Assembly: GCF_900455735.1 (NCBI RefSeq)
Contig: NZ_UAUI01000011.1
Location: forward strand, 248,001-312,000
Direction: 5' to 3'
Length of the DNA stretch: 64,000 nucleotides
DNA from: Rhodococcus wratislaviensis
Lineage (GTDB): Bacteria > Actinomycetota > Actinomycetes > Mycobacteriales > Mycobacteriaceae
Part shown: positions 8,621-16,246 of the stretch, piece by piece
How the letters are laid out: each line of letters starts with the position of its first letter
Position numbering within the stretch: the stretch's first letter is position 1
Position numbers and translations under genes: made by a program
Notes under the pieces: model-generated
What the model saw: only the letters and a program-made list of their open reading frames with translations
The model's database searches: none
Told to the model about the DNA's origin: nothing

Positions 8621-9441
8621 TGCTGTACTGCCTCTTCCACGGTGAGAGGGATTGTTGTTGTCGGCCAGTGCGATTGCCGGCGCAGGGCGACGGCGACATC
8701 GACGACTTGCGGGCGATCGGGAGCCGCGCTGGAGGTGAGCACGTGGCGCGGGTCGCCCTGGGCGGTGACGCGGCCGTCCTCGAGGATCAGTAACTGGTCG
8801 GCGCAGCCGGCGAGTTCTTCGATGTTGTGTTCGACGATGACGACCGTGACCCCTTCTCGGGCGATGGTGTGGACTGCCCGCATGACGTCGTGGGTGCCTT
8901 CGGGGTCGAGCTCGGAGGTGGGCTCGTCGAGGAGGATGATGGACGGGTTGAGGCAGAACGTCGCGGCAACGACGACACGTTGCTTTTCGCCGCCGGACAA
9001 TGCATGGGTGAACCGGTCCAACAGTCCGGTGATGCCGAACAGTTCGGCGGCGCGTTGCAGGCGGGTCTCGATTTCATGGACCGGGACAGCCCGGTTCTCC
9101 ATTCCCCATGTCAGTTCCTCACGGACGACGGTGTTGACCAGTTGCACCTCGGGGTCCTGCAACACCAGGCCGACGCGGGCGGTGGCGGCGGCAAGATTCG
9201 GCAATGTGTCGATGTCGGTGCCGAGCATGGTGATGGTTCCGGCGGTCGCGGCGTCGTCTTCGTAGTGTGGGATGACACCGGCGAGGCATTTGAGGAGTGT
9301 GGATTTTCCGGCTCCGGTGGGACCGAGGATCCCGACAATAGACCCGGCTGCGACTTCGAAGCTGACTTCGTCGAGCGCCCGGTGTGGTGCGCCGTTGTAG
9401 CGAACGCTGAGATCGCGTACGACTATGGCGGGTGCGGTCAT
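8581..9441 (-). CDS. ECF transporter ATP-binding protein (first A component)
   Basis: This 286-residue ABC ATPase is the partner of the next gene in a heterodimeric EcfA/EcfA' pair. Walker A is LGPTGAGKSTLLKC, the Q-loop VLQDPEVQLV, the signature LSGGEKQRV (canonical), Walker B IILLDEPTSELDPEG, and the switch histidine in IVEHNIEE. The ATG at 9441 is preceded by GGAG and starts exactly at the ATPase domain; a much longer in-frame upstream extension overlaps the EcfT gene and is not family-like. It lies 14 bp after the EcfT stop. The contrast between its canonical LSGGE and the partner's degenerate LSRGQ suggests one consensus and one degenerate ATP site, as in many asymmetric ABC pairs. Confidence 0.9.
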   Translation of the reverse strand: MTAPAIVVRDLSVRYNGAPHRALDEVSFEVAAGSIVGILGPTGAGKSTLLKCLAGVIPHYEDDAATAGTITMLGTDIDTLPNLAAATARVGLVLQDPEVQLVNTVVREELTWGMENRAVPVHEIETRLQRAAELFGITGLLDRFTHALSGGEKQRVVVAATFCLNPSIILLDEPTSELDPEGTHDVMRAVHTIAREGVTVVIVEHNIEELAGCADQLLILEDGRVTAQGDPRHVLTSSAAPDRPQVVDVAVALRRQSHWPTTTIPLTVEEAVQQWTEHSTPNHAQP

Positions 9442-9455
9442 GGGTGGCTCCTTGA

Positions 9456-10235
9456 TCAACCGAGGTGGTAGAGGCGCAGCAGGACGGTGGTGACGCCGAG
9501 GAGGACGGCGCCGGCGACGAGCGCGTAGTCGCTGCGGGTGAAACGCAACGTCCGGATGAACGTGCGTGGTCCTCCTTGGCTGTATCCGCGGAGTTCCATG
9601 GACAAGGCGGTGTCCCCGCTTCGCCGGAGCGCGCCGACCAGCATGGGGAAGAGCATGCGGACCAGGGCACGCACGCGCACGACGGGATTCTTGGCGGCGG
9701 TGTCGGACGACCCGCGTACGGCCATCGCGGTGAGCAGGGTGCGGGCCTCGTCCTGCATCAGGGGAAGAAAGCGGAAGGCGAAGCTGGTCAGGTAGGCGTA
9801 TTTGTACGGTATTCCCGCACGATGGAGTGCAAGGGAGATGTCGGTGGGGCTGGTGACCACGGAGAAGCCGTAGAAGCAGATTCCCAGTGCGATGAGCCTG
9901 ATGCCGATGCCGAGTCCGAGGAGGAACCCGTTCCGAGACAACTCGATTCCGGCGATTGTGGCGAGTGCCGGCCCGGACTGGATGATCGATTGCAACAGCA
10001 CGAGAAGGGCGATCAGGGGAACGACCGCGGTAAGCACCTTCCAGTAGGAGGTCAGTCCGATGTTGCCCAGCAGGTGGAGACCGGCGACGACGACCGCGAG
10101 GATGAGGAGCAGGACGTCGATCCGGGTGGTGGTGAGAGCGCACATCATGACGCCCAGCACCACGAGCATCTTCGCTCGGGGGTCGGCGCGGTGCAGTTGC
10201 GAGACTCCGGGGGAGTAGAGCATGGTGCCACTCAT
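9456..10235 (-). CDS. ECF transporter transmembrane T component
   Basis: This 259-residue membrane protein (about five to six helices) couples the ATPases to the substrate-binding S component. The start (LYSPGVSQLHRADPRAKM) is the typical CbiQ/EcfT N-terminus with the DPRxK motif. The two Arg-Gly coupling motifs that contact the ATPases are AMAVRGSS and SMELRGYS, located after the fourth helix. The length is typical. The start ATG at 10235 follows the S gene by 39 bp. With one S gene and two A genes beside it this is a complete, dedicated (group I) ECF transporter. Its cargo is not indicated by the T component itself. Confidence 0.9.
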   Translation of the reverse strand: MSGTMLYSPGVSQLHRADPRAKMLVVLGVMMCALTTTRIDVLLLILAVVVAGLHLLGNIGLTSYWKVLTAVVPLIALLVLLQSIIQSGPALATIAGIELSRNGFLLGLGIGIRLIALGICFYGFSVVTSPTDISLALHRAGIPYKYAYLTSFAFRFLPLMQDEARTLLTAMAVRGSSDTAAKNPVVRVRALVRMLFPMLVGALRRSGDTALSMELRGYSQGGPRTFIRTLRFTRSDYALVAGAVLLGVTTVLLRLYHLG

Positions 10236-10274
10236 GTGTCAGATCCGTGGGTATCGGTGTTGTCGGTGCTCATG

Positions 10275-10889
10275 TCACACCACTCCGACGGCGCTGGAGG
10301 CTTCGCGTTCACGGGCAATCAGTCCCGTTTTCAGGAGTCGTCGCATGACGATGTAGGTGATGAAGCTGCCGGCGACGAAGGCGGGTTGTACGACCAGAAT
10401 CTGCCCGACGATGAAGTTGAAGGGCATGTGCAGGATGATCGCGTTGCCGAATCCGAAAGCGATTGCGTCGCAGATACCCCCGACCTGGCCGATGATCAGT
10501 ACCTGCCACAGATTCAGGCCGCGGTCCCGCGATTTCATCAGCCATACCAGCAGTGCAACCGGCAGCGTGTGGGCGGCGTTTGTGACGAACAGGAACGGTG
10601 CAAGGGGTTGTGAAGCAGTGAGATTGGAAATGATGGGATTGATCCATGCGACGATCAGCGCCCCGGTGATTCCGTAGAACGAGGAAGCGGGTACCCATAT
10701 CGCGCAGACGACGACCGCGGAGACGATGGGGACGGTGCCGCCGGTCAGGGCGAGGTCGAGGCGTTCGGTGATCTGCAGGAAGACAGCCATCAGCAGTCCG
10801 AGGAACACGCAGGTGACGATGGTGCGGGTGTCGCGGGGGAAGAGTCGAAACTTCCAGTTGGGAAGGGTCGACCAGGTCGAGTCGGTCAT
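10275..10889 (-). CDS. ECF transporter substrate-specific S component
   Basis: The 204-residue integral membrane protein has about six hydrophobic segments, beginning at IVTCVFLGLLMAVFLQITE. It resembles ECF-type S components in size, position directly before EcfT, and the pattern of short polar loops. I start it at ATG 10889, which has AGAGGA at the right spacing. An in-frame ATG at 10925 overlaps the preceding allantoinase stop as ATGA but lacks a ribosome-binding site. It does not look like the thiamine, biotin, riboflavin or cobalt S families I can recall. Because it sits behind NCS1 and allantoinase-type genes, a nitrogen heterocycle or a product of it is the likeliest cargo; this is inference. 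Confidence 0.75.
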   Translation of the reverse strand: MTDSTWSTLPNWKFRLFPRDTRTIVTCVFLGLLMAVFLQITERLDLALTGGTVPIVSAVVVCAIWVPASSFYGITGALIVAWINPIISNLTASQPLAPFLFVTNAAHTLPVALLVWLMKSRDRGLNLWQVLIIGQVGGICDAIAFGFGNAIILHMPFNFIVGQILVVQPAFVAGSFITYIVMRRLLKTGLIAREREASSAVGVV

Positions 10890-10921
10890 GGTGGAGTCCT
10901 CTTCGGGAACGGTGTGTGCCG

Positions 10922-11830
10922 TCATTGGTAGGTGGAGGGGTGGTGCTGGTGCCAGTGTTCGGCGATGTCAATTCTGCGAGTGAGCCAGATGTCATCGCTG
11001 GCCGCGACGGTGTCGAGGAACCGCATCAGATCTGCTGCGCGGCCAGGCTTGCCGACGATGCGGGTGTGCAAGCCGATGCTCATCATCTTCGGGGCCGCGG
11101 CACCCTCGGCGCGGAGTAGGTCGAAGGCGTGCGTGAGGTACGTGGAAAACGATTCCGATTGGAAGCCGAAACCGTTGAGGTATCTGCCATCGTTGTTGTC
11201 GAGGGTGTAGGGGATGACGAGTCGGGGTTCGTCACCGATCTTTTCCCAGTAGGGCAGATCGTCGGCGAAGGAATCCGAGTCGTACCGGAATCCGCCGGCC
11301 TCGGTGATCAATCGCCTTGTCTGCGGCGACATTCGACCGGTGTACCACCCGGTGGGCCGAGACCCGGTGGCCTTTTCGTGAAGTTCGATCGCCTGGGTGA
11401 TGTGGTCGCGTTCAGCGTCCTCGGACATTTCGGCGTAGTTGATCCAGCGCAGTCCATGGGAGGCGATTTCCCAGTTCGCTTCGTGCATGGCGGCGACGGC
11501 GTCGGGGTGGCGGTCGAGAGCCTGGGCGATGCCGAAGACGGTGACGGGGATGTTGCGTTCGGTGAAGGCGCGGTGGAGCCGCCAGAACCCTGCTCGGCTG
11601 CCGTATTCGTATTGGGACTCGACGTTGAGGTTCCGGATATTCGGCAGTTCACGGGTGGGTTCCTCGGTCAAGAAAGCTTCCGAGGTCCTGTCGCCGTGCA
11701 GGATCGATCGTTCTCCGCCTTCTTCGAAGTTGATGACGAACTGGACCGCCAGGCGGGCATCGTTGGGCCAGCGCGGGTCGGGCGGGTTAGCGCCGTATCC
11801 GATCAGATCGCGCGGATAGGTGGTGGTCAC
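10922..11830 (-). CDS. Polysaccharide-deacetylase-fold allantoinase (PuuE-like)
   Basis: The 302-residue carbohydrate-esterase-4 fold protein is of the PuuE type, which opens the ring of allantoin to allantoate without a metal. The diagnostic N-terminus is YPRDLIGYGANPPDPRWP, followed by AVQFVINFEEGGERSIL. Downstream motifs WEIASHGLRWINY and GWYTGRMSPQTRRL are also family-like. It starts at GTG 11830. The gene follows an NCS1 symporter gene by 33 bp and precedes the ECF S gene, so substrate import and ring opening are co-expressed. No allantoate amidohydrolase or ureidoglycolate lyase is near, so a related cyclic amide, not allantoin itself, may be the natural substrate. Confidence 0.85.
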   Translation of the reverse strand: MTTTYPRDLIGYGANPPDPRWPNDARLAVQFVINFEEGGERSILHGDRTSEAFLTEEPTRELPNIRNLNVESQYEYGSRAGFWRLHRAFTERNIPVTVFGIAQALDRHPDAVAAMHEANWEIASHGLRWINYAEMSEDAERDHITQAIELHEKATGSRPTGWYTGRMSPQTRRLITEAGGFRYDSDSFADDLPYWEKIGDEPRLVIPYTLDNNDGRYLNGFGFQSESFSTYLTHAFDLLRAEGAAAPKMMSIGLHTRIVGKPGRAADLMRFLDTVAASDDIWLTRRIDIAEHWHQHHPSTYQ

Positions 11831-11863
11831 GGTGGTGTCGCTTTCCGGTATTTTTCGGGGGTG

Positions 11864-13348
11864 TCAAGGGATTGCTGCGGGGTCGACATCGGGGTAGGCG
11901 ATGTCGGCGTCGCCGGTGCTTCGGCGGTGGCGGGCCATCAGCGCCATGTAGCTTCCGCCACCGAACGCGATTCCGAGGAACCAGCTGTAGGCGTAGAGGT
12001 CGTCCCATCCGGGGATGAGGAGGCCGCTGACGGCGGCGAGGACTCCGAGTGCGAATGCGGTCAGCGCGCGGGGGTTCCACCCATTGGTGTAGGCGTACGG
12101 TCCGGCCGGGGATTCTGTGAACAGGCCGGCAACGGAAAGCCGTCGTTTGCGGACGAAATAGAAGTCGGCGAGCATGATGCCCGATACCGGCGCCATCGTG
12201 GCACCGATGATGCCCAGGATTTCGGTGACCAGGGTGGCGTTGTCGTACCACAGCCACGGGCAGAAGACCACGGCGGCGGCGACGGCGATGAGTCCGGATC
12301 GTTTGAAGGTGAGGGTGTCGGGCCACAGGTTGGTGAGGTCGAACCCGGTCGACACACCGTTGGTGGCGACGTTGACCGAGGCTGTGGCGACGAGGATGCA
12401 GAGGCCACCGAAGATGGCGATGAGGGGGTTGTCGAACCTGGTCAAGATGTCGATGGGGTTGGTGACGACTTCCCCGAATGCGTTCTTGGTGCCGACCGCC
12501 ACGAGCAGGCTCATCGCGGAGAAGGCGAAGAACATGATGGGGAAGCCGAGACCTTGCCCGAGGGCCTGGTCCTTCTGGGACCGGGAAAACCGCGTCAGGT
12601 CGGAGATGTTGAGGATCAGTGTGGCGACGGTGCCGAGAAGCGCGGTCATCGATGCGGCGAATGTGGGCCAGAACTCTGCGGGGGCGATGGTCGAGGGAGT
12701 GTGCACGAGCTGACCGAAGCCGCCGGCCGTCATCGCGGCCCAGATTACGAGACCGATCGCGAGGATCATGATGGACGGCCCGGCCCAGACCTCGAACCGC
12801 CGTACGCTCTGGATGCCGTGCCCCATGATCCAGGCGTGAAGCGCCCAGCACACCAGGAAAGCGATGAGGACGTCGACGTTCATGCCGAACAGGTGGTACT
12901 GCTGCAGGCTCGAGTAGCCGGGGAGCGCGGAGGACAGGACCGCGGCGATGGCCTTGCTGCCGATGTAAATGTGTACGGCGAACCAGAACACGGCGATAAG
13001 GGCCCGCAGCGCCACCGGTACTTGCGCTCCGTTACGGCCGAATGCCGATCGGATGAGGACGGGGAAGGACAGTCCGTACTTCGCTCCGAGGACACTGTTG
13101 GCGAGGATCGCAAGGAAGGCAATGAAATAGGCCGAGCAGACGCAGGCGAGAGCCTGCCAGAAGCTCATCCCGATCGCGATGAGGTTTGCCGCGACTTCCC
13201 AGGCGACGATGTTGTGGACGATACCCATCCAGATGGTCGAGTAGTTCCACCACGTCCATCGACGTTCGTCCGGGCGCAGTGGGCGCATGTCCGGGTTGTT
13301 CAGTCCCAGCTTGTTGCTGATAGGTGTTGAGACGGTGTGGTGTATCAC
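11864..13348 (-). CDS. NCS1-family nucleobase/hydantoin/allantoin cation symporter
   Basis: The 494-residue permease of the nucleobase:cation symporter-1 family has about 12 membrane helices. The family N-terminus is visible: NPDMRPLRPDERRWTWWNYSTIWMGIVHN, with the WWNY motif preceding helix 1. The helix 1 motif and the later GLSFPVLIRSAFG segment match Mhp1/PucI-type importers for hydantoins, allantoin, cytosine or uracil. It starts at GTG 13348, 21 bp after the SDR stop. Together with PuuE-like and dihydropyrimidinase-like hydrolases nearby, it strongly suggests uptake of a cyclic ureide or imide. A second transporter (ECF) in the same operon is unusual. Confidence 0.9.
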   Translation of the reverse strand: MIHHTVSTPISNKLGLNNPDMRPLRPDERRWTWWNYSTIWMGIVHNIVAWEVAANLIAIGMSFWQALACVCSAYFIAFLAILANSVLGAKYGLSFPVLIRSAFGRNGAQVPVALRALIAVFWFAVHIYIGSKAIAAVLSSALPGYSSLQQYHLFGMNVDVLIAFLVCWALHAWIMGHGIQSVRRFEVWAGPSIMILAIGLVIWAAMTAGGFGQLVHTPSTIAPAEFWPTFAASMTALLGTVATLILNISDLTRFSRSQKDQALGQGLGFPIMFFAFSAMSLLVAVGTKNAFGEVVTNPIDILTRFDNPLIAIFGGLCILVATASVNVATNGVSTGFDLTNLWPDTLTFKRSGLIAVAAAVVFCPWLWYDNATLVTEILGIIGATMAPVSGIMLADFYFVRKRRLSVAGLFTESPAGPYAYTNGWNPRALTAFALGVLAAVSGLLIPGWDDLYAYSWFLGIAFGGGSYMALMARHRRSTGDADIAYPDVDPAAIP

Positions 13349-13369
13349 TTCGGTCTCGATTCTGAGGGG

Positions 13370-14161
13370 TTAGGGCATCACGTCGCCGCTGTTGGGGCCC
13401 AGGGTTTGCCCGGTATAAAGGTTTCCGGCGGGGTCGGATGCAAGGAGGAGAGCGGTCGGGATTACCTCGTCGGGTGTCCCGAAGCGGGGGATGACCAGTT
13501 CGCGAAGCTTGTCTTGCTTCCATTGATCGCTGACATTGGTCATCAAGCGGGTGTCCAAGGGGCCGGGCGCGATGCAGTTCGCTGTGATGCCGTACGCCCC
13601 GACCTCGAGTGCGACGGATTTGGTGAATGCGATCATTCCGGCCTTCGCGGCCGCGTAATGGCCGTGTTCTCGACCACCTTTGAGCGCGATTTGAGATGAG
13701 ATGTTGATGATGCGTCCCCGGCGCCGGCCGATCATCGTCGGAAGTACCGCCCGGGTGGTCAGGAAAGTGCCGGTGAGGTTGACGTCGATGGTCCGCTGCC
13801 AGGTCTGCAGGCTCATCTCGTGGGTGTACGTCGGCGTGGAGATGGCGGCGTTGTTGACCAGAACGTCGATCCGGCCGAACTCACGTAATGCGGAGGCTGC
13901 CAGTTCCTCGGCGGTGGGCTCCACGGAGATGTCGCCTTCGATGGCGGTGACCCTTGCACCGAGGCCTCTCAGCTCGGCGAGGAGCCCGTTGAATGCCGCG
14001 GCATCTTCACGGAAGTAGTTGAGGGTCAGGTCGGCTCCGGCTTGGGCGAAGCCGAGGGCCAGGGAACGGCCGAGGCCGTTCCCTGCGCCGCTGCCGGCGA
14101 TGACTACCGAGGGTCCGACGAGTCGGCCGCCGAGATATGGTTCGTCATTCCGGGGCATCAT
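13370..14161 (-). CDS. Short-chain dehydrogenase/reductase
   Basis: The 263-residue classical SDR has a cofactor loop GSGAGNGLGRSLALGFA, an NNAAIS structural motif, catalytic Ser in INISSQIALKG and the YxxxK pair in HYAAAKAGM. The terminal GNLYTGQTLGPNSGDVMP fits FabG-like reductases. It reduces or oxidises an alcohol/keto group with NAD(P)H; the substrate is unknown. The start may be the first or second of two adjacent ATGs (14161/14158). It lies 6 bp after the isochorismatase-fold gene in the same operon, where it might handle a semialdehyde or hydroxy acid released after ring opening. Confidence 0.88.
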   Translation of the reverse strand: MMPRNDEPYLGGRLVGPSVVIAGSGAGNGLGRSLALGFAQAGADLTLNYFREDAAAFNGLLAELRGLGARVTAIEGDISVEPTAEELAASALREFGRIDVLVNNAAISTPTYTHEMSLQTWQRTIDVNLTGTFLTTRAVLPTMIGRRRGRIINISSQIALKGGREHGHYAAAKAGMIAFTKSVALEVGAYGITANCIAPGPLDTRLMTNVSDQWKQDKLRELVIPRFGTPDEVIPTALLLASDPAGNLYTGQTLGPNSGDVMP

Positions 14162-14167
14162 GGTCGC

Positions 14168-14830
14168 TCAGAACCGCTTCAGTTCGCTGATCGTCTCCGC
14201 CAGATCGACGACATCGCCGAACCGGGAGTCGATGTCGAGCAGCGCGCCCTGGTGCCCGGTGTGGCTGCGGTCGCCGACCGCCTCGCGGGGGACGATGACG
14301 TGGAAGTTGTTGTTGAAGGCACTCTCGCAGGTCGAGCGCACGCACCCGCTGGTGCTGACGCCGACCACGACGACGGTATCGACGCGTTGTCCGATCAACA
14401 TCGACAGCGCATTGGTGCCGAAGAAGGCCGATGCACGGGGCTTTTCGACCAGTGGTTCCTCATCGAGGCGACCGAGCTCGGGGCGGAGCTGTACGCGCTC
14501 ACTGTCGCGGAGCATGAGCGTGCTGTGTGGGGTCTTGCTGGTGACCACGGGACCAGCCTCCATCAGCGCCGGGTCGTACGCCATGGTGGTGAAGATAATG
14601 GGCAGGTCCTTCTCCCGGAAAATGTTGAGGAGTTCAACCGTCGCATCGATGACACCTTCGACGTCTGAGCCGAGCTGCTCCTCTGGTGCGGTCCACGCGC
14701 CGGCGAGGTCGATGACCAGCAGTGCGGGCTTGCTGCCCCACCCTGATCGCCCACCGAAGCCGGCCTCTCGGTAGAGGCGGACCATTTCGGCGTTGTCGAG
14801 GCTGTGTGCTTCGCTGTAGTCGAAAGACAT
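14168..14830 (-). CDS. Isochorismatase-fold amidohydrolase (N-carbamoylsarcosine/ureidoacrylate amidase type)
   Basis: The 220-residue cysteine hydrolase has the complete catalytic triad of the family: Asp41 in LLVIDLAG, Lys130 in VEKPRASAFFGT and Cys163 in VSTSGCVRST. In N-carbamoylsarcosine amidase and ureidoacrylate hydrolase (RutB) this triad releases ammonia and CO2 from an N-carbamoyl compound. I chose ATG 14830 because AAAGGGA precedes it; a longer start at 14890 has an Arg-rich extension. It is the first gene of the long minus-strand operon. Together with a dihydropyrimidinase-like enzyme across the divergent promoter it would complete ring opening followed by decarbamoylation. Confidence 0.88.
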   Translation of the reverse strand: MSFDYSEAHSLDNAEMVRLYREAGFGGRSGWGSKPALLVIDLAGAWTAPEEQLGSDVEGVIDATVELLNIFREKDLPIIFTTMAYDPALMEAGPVVTSKTPHSTLMLRDSERVQLRPELGRLDEEPLVEKPRASAFFGTNALSMLIGQRVDTVVVVGVSTSGCVRSTCESAFNNNFHVIVPREAVGDRSHTGHQGALLDIDSRFGDVVDLAETISELKRF

Positions 14831-14897
14831 GATTTCCCTTTCCGAACGGATCGGCGGCCGCGCCGCCCTTGCGAGATCCATCACAAACATAGCGGCA

Positions 14898-14913
14898 TCC
14901 TCAAATTTGAGGA
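14898..14913. promoter_or_regulatory. Perfect 16-bp palindrome, probable operator of the FCD regulator
   Basis: The sequence TCCTCAAATTTGAGGA is fully self-complementary and sits in the 145-bp divergent space between the isochorismatase-fold gene and the FCD regulator gene. It is 67 bp from the minus-strand start and about 62 bp from the plus-strand start. A 13/16 match recurs at 15785-15800. Such symmetric sites are typical for dimeric GntR/FCD regulators; binding itself is inferred. Confidence 0.6.
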
Positions 14914-14975
14914 AGCCCTTTCAGTAAAGATCCTGTTAAGTCGGTTACGCTGCAATGCGGACGAAGGGAGATGTC

Positions 14976-15797
14976 GTGTCGACGGATGCAGACCATGCGA
15001 CCGCGCAGCCGGAGGGCCGGGTAGGCGACCTGGGTGGCGACGCGGAGGCGCTCCTTCTCGTGTTGCACCGCGCCGATGAGCCGGTTGGTGCACGCGTGGC
15101 TCGGCGGGTTCTCGTCGAAGAATTCGGCCGCGACCTCAGCGAGGCGAGTGTGTCGAGAGTGCTTCTTCGACTCGACGGCCTGGGCCTGACCGAAGCCGTC
15201 GGCAGGAAGGGGCGCATTCTCAGCCCACGGGGGCGGCGGCACGTCTCGTCCACCCTGTCCAGCCGGCATCGGCACGAACAATTCACCCGCGCGCTCGATC
15301 TACGAAGCGTCCAGGAGATACTCGACTGGCTGCGTGCTCGCCGAGCGCTCGAGACCGAAATCGCCTCGCTCGCTGCGCAACGCGTGTCGACTGACGACCT
15401 CGCATCGTTGCAGGCGGCGCTCGACGAGCACCGCAGCTGCATCCTGCGCGGCGCGGATCCGACGCCCGCCGGCATGTATTTCCATCAGCTGTTGGTCGAG
15501 GCGGCGAAAAGCCCGCTGTTCGAGGCGCTGGCCGGGAGTCTGCATTCGCCGGCGCTGGCTTCGGTGGAACGAGCCCTCGACGTCATCACTGGGGGGCACG
15601 GCACGATAGGGCACTCGCCCGACGAACACGCGATCGTGCTCGAAGCCGTCCGAAATCGCGACGCAGACGCCGCCAGCGGGGCGATGCACTCCCACCTGAG
15701 CCGCCTCATCGGCGAGGTCGAGGAATTCTCCATGGGATCAATGGCGCAGGTGCTCCCGAACCTGATCGCCGCGCTCCATCAGGTTCCTCAATCTTGA
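14976..15797 (+). CDS. FCD-domain transcriptional regulator with atypical winged-helix N-terminus
   Basis: The 273-residue protein has a DNA-binding winged helix over roughly residues 20-90 (DAEALLLVLHRADEPVGARVA, SEASVSRVLLRLDGLGL). That part is not a standard GntR domain and is closer to the small winged helices of NrpR/RNase-R type. The C-terminal half is a helical FCD ligand-binding domain (LDWLRARRALETEIASLAA, HQLLVEAAKSPLFEAL, DEHAIVLEAVRNRDA). GTG 14976 follows GAAGGGAG; an ATG at 14955 is in frame but less well placed. It diverges from the 9.3-kb operon and probably controls both arms through the palindromes at 14898 and 15785. Confidence 0.8.
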   Translation: MSTDADHATAQPEGRVGDLGGDAEALLLVLHRADEPVGARVARRVLVEEFGRDLSEASVSRVLLRLDGLGLTEAVGRKGRILSPRGRRHVSSTLSSRHRHEQFTRALDLRSVQEILDWLRARRALETEIASLAAQRVSTDDLASLQAALDEHRSCILRGADPTPAGMYFHQLLVEAAKSPLFEALAGSLHSPALASVERALDVITGGHGTIGHSPDEHAIVLEAVRNRDADAASGAMHSHLSRLIGEVEEFSMGSMAQVLPNLIAALHQVPQS

Positions 15798-15800
15798 CGA
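15785..15800. promoter_or_regulatory. Degenerate copy of the 14898 palindrome
   Basis: TCCTCAATCTTGACGA matches the perfect palindrome at 14898-14913 in 13 of 16 positions. It overlaps the stop codon of the FCD regulator gene and lies 50 bp before the RidA gene, a sensible place for an operator controlling the RidA-hydrolase pair. Confidence 0.4.
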
Positions 15801-15850
15801 ACGTCTTTCAAGGGAGTTAGCTTCTCGGTATCCCGACGAAAGGCGTACCA

Positions 15851-16246
15851 ATGGCACCACGGACACCCGTGAACACCGATGCCGTTCCCGCTCCCGGCGG
15901 AGCGTTCAGTCTCGGCATCCACACCAATCACCTCGTCTTCACCGCCGGACAGGTCGGTGCGGATCCGTCCGGTAAATTGCGACCTACTTTTGCTCAGCAG
16001 GTCGAGCAGGCGATCGACAATCTCGAACTCGTACTGCAGGCTGCGAACTCGACCCTCGCGCACGTGGTGAAGTCAACGTGTTTCCTAGCCGATCCGGCTG
16101 ACTTCGCTGAATTCAACGAGATCTACGCCCGTCGATTCTCCGCTCCGCTTCCTGCCCGCAGCACAGTCGGCGTACGTTTCGCCGGGGCAGGGGACTTGTT
16201 GTTCGAAATCGAGGCCGTCGCAGTCACACGCGAGGTGGACGAATGA
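15851..16246 (+). CDS. RidA/YjgF/RutC family enamine/imine deaminase
   Basis: The 131-residue protein has the chorismate-mutase-like RidA fold and forms trimers in the family. Visible features are the start of the core strands (NHLVFTAGQVGADPSGKL), QVEQAIDNLELVLQAANSTLAHVVKS and the catalytic/clamp Arg in LPARSTVGV. In RidA proteins this Arg anchors a 2-aminoacrylate-type imine; RutC does a similar job in pyrimidine breakdown. The stop overlaps the next gene's ATG by 4 bp, so it is co-translated with the dihydropyrimidinase-like hydrolase and may remove a reactive enamine formed from its product. Confidence 0.9.
   Translation: MAPRTPVNTDAVPAPGGAFSLGIHTNHLVFTAGQVGADPSGKLRPTFAQQVEQAIDNLELVLQAANSTLAHVVKSTCFLADPADFAEFNEIYARRFSAPLPARSTVGVRFAGAGDLLFEIEAVAVTREVDE

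Noticed and set aside
7709..9265. A 518-codon plus-strand frame across the two ECF ATPase genes
   Set aside because: Both ATPases on the minus strand have full Walker and signature motifs; this frame has none.
11129..13330. A 733-codon plus-strand frame opposite the NCS1 and PuuE-like genes
   Set aside because: No family resemblance; the acidic, low-complexity translation is typical for antisense of membrane-protein genes in high-GC DNA.
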